In this document: positions 61,345 to 64,000 of the stretch, piece after piece
Position numbering within the stretch: position 1 is the first letter of the stretch
How the letters are laid out: the number at the start of each line of letters is the position of its first letter
Assembly: GCF_016735515.1 (NCBI RefSeq)
Contig: NZ_JAERQZ010000001.1
Coordinates: 4,266,746 to 4,330,745, forward strand
DNA length: 64,000 bases
Reading direction: 5' to 3'
From: Piscinibacter sp. HJYY11
GTDB taxonomy: Bacteria; Pseudomonadota; Gammaproteobacteria; Burkholderiales; Burkholderiaceae_C
The notes under the pieces: generated by a model
The model's database searches: none
What the model saw: only the letters and a program-made list of their open reading frames with translations
What the model was told of the DNA's origin: nothing
Made by a program: the position numbers and the translations under genes

Positions 61345-62019
61345 ATGACCTCGCCCCAGCCCCTGAGCTTCGACGTGCCCGGCAGCGGCGCGGTGGCGGC
61401 GCTGTCCATGACGCCCGCCGACCCCATCGCCGGCTACGTGTTCGCCCACGGCGCCGGTGCCGGGATGGACCATGCGTTCATGTCCCTGCTGTCCGACGAG
61501 CTCGCGCAGCGCCGGGTCGCGAGCTTTCGCTTCCAGTTCCCGTTCATGCAGCAGGGCAGCAGACGGCCCGACACGCCCGCGGTGGCACAGGCCGCCGTGC
61601 GCGCGGCCGTGGCCGAGGCGCGCCGCCAGTGGCCGGCTCTGCCGCTCTTCGCCGGCGGCAAGTCCTTCGGCGGGCGCATGAGCTCGCAGGCGCAGGCCGC
61701 CTCGCCGCTGGCCGAGGTGCGTGGCCTCGTGTTCGTCGGCTTCCCGCTGCACCTGGCCGGCAAGCCGAGCGTGACGCGGGCGGCGCATCTCGCGCAGGTG
61801 CGGGTGCCGATGCTCTTCCTGCAGGGCACGCGCGATGCGCTGGCCGACCTCACGCTCCTGCGCGAGGTGCTCGCGCCGCTCGGCCCGCGCGCCACCCTCG
61901 CCGTGGAGGACGATGCCGACCACGCCTTCCATGTGCGCGTGCGCAGCGGCCGCACCGACCCACAGGTGCTGGCTTCGCTGGCCGACACGATGGCGGCGTG
62001 GTGCGCCACGCATCGCTGA
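61345..62019 (+). CDS. Alpha/beta hydrolase, KANL3/Tex30-like
   Basis: The 224-residue cytoplasmic protein has nucleophile Ser107 in [10 protein letters not shown], Asp164 in GTRDALAD and His193 in DADHAFH, spaced as in a small alpha/beta hydrolase without a lid domain. The [10 protein letters not shown] segment near residue 34 suits the oxyanion hole and is typical of the KANL3/Tex30 group. The substrate is unknown. An alternative in-frame ATG exists at 61333. Divergent from the phosphatase gene. Confidence 0.88.
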   Translation: MTSPQPLSFDVPGSGAVAALSMTPADPIAGYVFAHGAGAGMDHAFMSLLSDELAQRRVASFRFQFPFMQQGSRRPDTPAVAQAAVRAAVAEARRQWPALPLFAGGKSFGGRMSSQAQAASPLAEVRGLVFVGFPLHLAGKPSVTRAAHLAQVRVPMLFLQGTRDALADLTLLREVLAPLGPRATLAVEDDADHAFHVRVRSGRTDPQVLASLADTMAAWCATHR

Positions 62020-62124
62020 CGCGGGCCGGGCTCGAGCGCCTGCCCGGTCGAAGAGCGCACGGCGGCGCCCCCTTGAAAACTCTGATAGCGTCTCGGGGTT
62101 TAAATCAACCGGCCGCGATTTCGC

Positions 62125-64000
62125 TTGAGCATTCGCACGCTTCTCCTGCTGTTGGTGCTCGCGGTGTGGTTGCCGGCGGTGGCGGGTTTCGCGCTGCTCG
62201 CGCGTACGACCTACCTGCGCGAGGCCGATGACGCCCGGCAGGACATCGAGCGGTTCGCGCAAAGCCTCAGTTCCCTGGTCGAGGGCGAGCTCGACAAGCG
62301 GGTGGCCATCGCGTCGACGCTCGGTGCGTCGCGCACCCTGCTCGAAGCGCCGTTGCGCCGCTTCCACGAAGAAGCCGGCGCGGCCATGCGGGATTCGGGT
62401 GACTGGGTGATGCTCGTCGACCGCGAGCGGCTGCTGCTCAACACGCAGGTGCCCTACGACGGCTACACGCCGACCGATCGGCCGCCGGGCTCGACCTTCG
62501 TGACGGCCGCGCCACGCGTGACCTTCTCGGTGCAGAGCCTGCTCGCGAAGGACCCGGTGCTCGTGGCCTATGCCGCCGAGCGCCGCGAGCCGGTCCGCTA
62601 CAACGTGGGCGTGGCGTTCTCGCCCGCGGTGGTGCAACGGCTGATCGACAAGACCGCGCCCTTCGGCAGCCTGGCCGCCGTGCTCAACGCCGAGCAGCTC
62701 ATCGTGGCGCGCAACCGGGATCCGCAGAAGTGGGTGGGCCAGCCGGCCGGCGCCGAGGTCCAGCGACGTGCGAAGACGGGCACGAGCAGCTACGGCGAAA
62801 CCGTCACGCTGGACGGCGTGCCGTCGCTCACCTATGTCTCGTCTGCCAACCGCCACGGGTGGAACGTGGTGCTCGCGCTGCCGCAGGAGGCACTCACCCA
62901 GTCGGCGCAGCGCCTCACCGCGCAGACGCTGGCGGCGGCCGGCGCCTTGCTGCTCATCGGCCTGGGCATCGCCATCGCGGTCACGCGCAAGATCGGCCAG
63001 CCCATCGTGCAGCTGCACGAAGCGGCGCTGCAGCTGGGCCGCGACGAGGTGCCCACGGCCCTCTCGACCGGCGTGGCCGAGCTCGACGAGGTCAGCCGCA
63101 CGCTCGAGCAGGCCGGCCGCCGCTCGCACGAGGCCACGCTCACCCTGCAGAAGGAAGTGGCGCTCGCCGTCGACGAGGCGCGCAAGGCCCAGGCCGCCCT
63201 GCTCGAGGGCCAGAAGCGCGAAGCCATCGGGCGCCTCACCGGCGGCCTCGCGCACGACTTCAACAACCTGCTGCAGACCATCAGCACCGGCCTGCACGTG
63301 GTCGACCGGCAGACCGGCGACGAGGTGCCGCACCGGCGCTTCCTCGAGGCGGCGATGCGCGCCACCGGCAAGGCGGCCGATCTCGTGAAGCAGATGATGA
63401 CCTTCGGCCGCGCGCAGCCGCTCAGGCCGCAGCCGGTCAAGCTGCTCAACTTCGTGCTGCAGACGCAGGAGCTCACCCGGAAGGCGGTGGGCGAGCGGGT
63501 GCAGCTCACGGCCGAGATCGAGCCGGCGCTGCCGGCCGTGCTGGTCGACCCGGCGCAGCTGGAGCTGGCCCTGCTCAACCTCATCTTCAACGCCCGCGAT
63601 GCGATGCCCGAGGGCGGCGCCATCCGGATCAGCGCCCGCATGGCGAACAGCGAAGAAAGCGCACCGCTCGGCGGCAAACAGCATGTGTGCCTGCAGGTCA
63701 GCGACAACGGCGCCGGCATGAGCCCCGAGACCCGGGAGCGGGCGTTCGATCCCTACTTCACCACCAAGCCGATCGGCGCCGGCACAGGTCTTGGCCTGGC
63801 CCAGGTGCTCGCGTTCGCGCGCCAGTCGAACGGCGACGCGCGCCTGGACAGCATGGCTGGCGTCGGCACGCGCGTGACGCTGCTGTTGCCGGTGACGCAC
63901 CAGGCCGAGTTGGCGGTCGAGCCGGAAGCGACGGCACGGGAAGCCGGCCGCGCGTTGAGCATCCTGATGATCGAAGACGACTCGCTGGTGTCGTCGGTGG
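62125..64000 (+). CDS. Hybrid sensor histidine kinase (3' truncated by window end)
   Basis: At least 625 codons are visible, starting at TTG 62125, where the frame yields a membrane helix (LLLLLVLAVWLPAVAGFALL). A periplasmic Cache-like region (about 30-265), a second membrane helix (about 266-288), a linker coiled coil, His377 in GGLAHDFNNLLQTI, and an ATPase domain with NLIFNARDAM, DNGAGM and TGLGLAQV follow. Past residue 605 the sequence ILMIEDDSLVSSV begins a receiver domain, so this is a hybrid kinase. HDFNN is typical of kinases with C-terminal receivers. No ATG suits the start, and the start may be adjusted by a few codons. An AT-rich patch (TTGAAA at 62073, TTTAAAT at 62099) lies upstream. 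Confidence 0.88.
   Translation, partial: MSIRTLLLLLVLAVWLPAVAGFALLARTTYLREADDARQDIERFAQSLSSLVEGELDKRVAIASTLGASRTLLEAPLRRFHEEAGAAMRDSGDWVMLVDRERLLLNTQVPYDGYTPTDRPPGSTFVTAAPRVTFSVQSLLAKDPVLVAYAAERREPVRYNVGVAFSPAVVQRLIDKTAPFGSLAAVLNAEQLIVARNRDPQKWVGQPAGAEVQRRAKTGTSSYGETVTLDGVPSLTYVSSANRHGWNVVLALPQEALTQSAQRLTAQTLAAAGALLLIGLGIAIAVTRKIGQPIVQLHEAALQLGRDEVPTALSTGVAELDEVSRTLEQAGRRSHEATLTLQKEVALAVDEARKAQAALLEGQKREAIGRLTGGLAHDFNNLLQTISTGLHVVDRQTGDEVPHRRFLEAAMRATGKAADLVKQMMTFGRAQPLRPQPVKLLNFVLQTQELTRKAVGERVQLTAEIEPALPAVLVDPAQLELALLNLIFNARDAMPEGGAIRISARMANSEESAPLGGKQHVCLQVSDNGAGMSPETRERAFDPYFTTKPIGAGTGLGLAQVLAFARQSNGDARLDSMAGVGTRVTLLLPVTHQAELAVEPEATAREAGRALSILMIEDDSLVSSV

Noticed and set aside
61009..63900. 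Open frame of about 963 codons on the minus strand
   Set aside because: It runs antisense across the hydrolase and hybrid kinase genes and has shadow composition; the plus-strand genes have full catalytic motifs.

Overview
The window is chromosomal DNA from a high-GC, Gram-negative betaproteobacterium, most likely a Burkholderiales member of the Rubrivivax/Leptothrix/Rhizobacter type. The basis is strong G/C at third codon positions, abundant Bug-family and LivK-type binding proteins, CaiB-type CoA-transferases, an acyl-CoA dehydrogenase pair resembling PimC/PimD, and a double-length UvrA. The genus is inferred; no rRNA or marker gene settles it. I see no tRNA or rRNA gene, CRISPR array, IS element, prophage or integron. 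Coding density is very high, and only one gap exceeds 300 bases (27591-27964).

Layout. 1-8285: the end of a branched-chain amino-acid-type ABC operon (LivF end, LivH, LivM, then an alpha/beta hydrolase). Facing it on the minus strand are two tandem LivK-like binding proteins and a translationally coupled acyl-CoA ligase/ketopantoate-reductase-like pair. 8402-14068: one 1888-residue UvrA made of two fused UvrA copies. 14163-20106: a lipoprotein with a triplicated domain, a membrane diguanylate cyclase, a parvulin lipoprotein and a CinA-like protein. 20243-27590: a stress block of KatG, a BLUF blue-light sensor, a DUF1328 peptide, an old yellow enzyme, a cytoplasmic DsbA-like protein, a tandem universal stress protein and LtrA. 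27965-28824: a second IF-1 gene, a cold-shock gene and a small ORF. 28852-29823: a trypsin-like protease. 29941-35586: a four-gene beta-oxidation operon built like pimBFCD. 35770-38246: a glycine-zipper protein and a chromosomal ParM-like actin with a co-transcribed partner. 38362-42293: a two-component system divergent from a periplasmic thiol-redox operon (DUF2147, CcdA, thioredoxin). 42357-50806: a second diguanylate cyclase, a Nudix hydrolase, a GST, a glycerophosphodiesterase, a DUF899 protein and several small unknown genes. 50811-60676: a minus-strand operon of thioesterase, single-chain acyl-CoA carboxylase, double CaiB transferase, Bug binding protein and aldo/keto reductase, divergent from a sigma-54 activator. 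60681-64000: a histidine phosphatase, an alpha/beta hydrolase and a hybrid histidine kinase cut by the window end.

How it works together. Three blocks point to carboxylic-acid catabolism: Liv-type uptake plus a CoA ligase, the pim-like beta-oxidation operon, and the carboxylase/CoA-transferase operon. The middle of the window is devoted to oxidative, light, cold and envelope stress. The two items I consider least explained are the actin-like gene pair (36416-38246) and the carboxylase operon with its promoter-proximal palindrome and -24/-12-like element (50811-60676).
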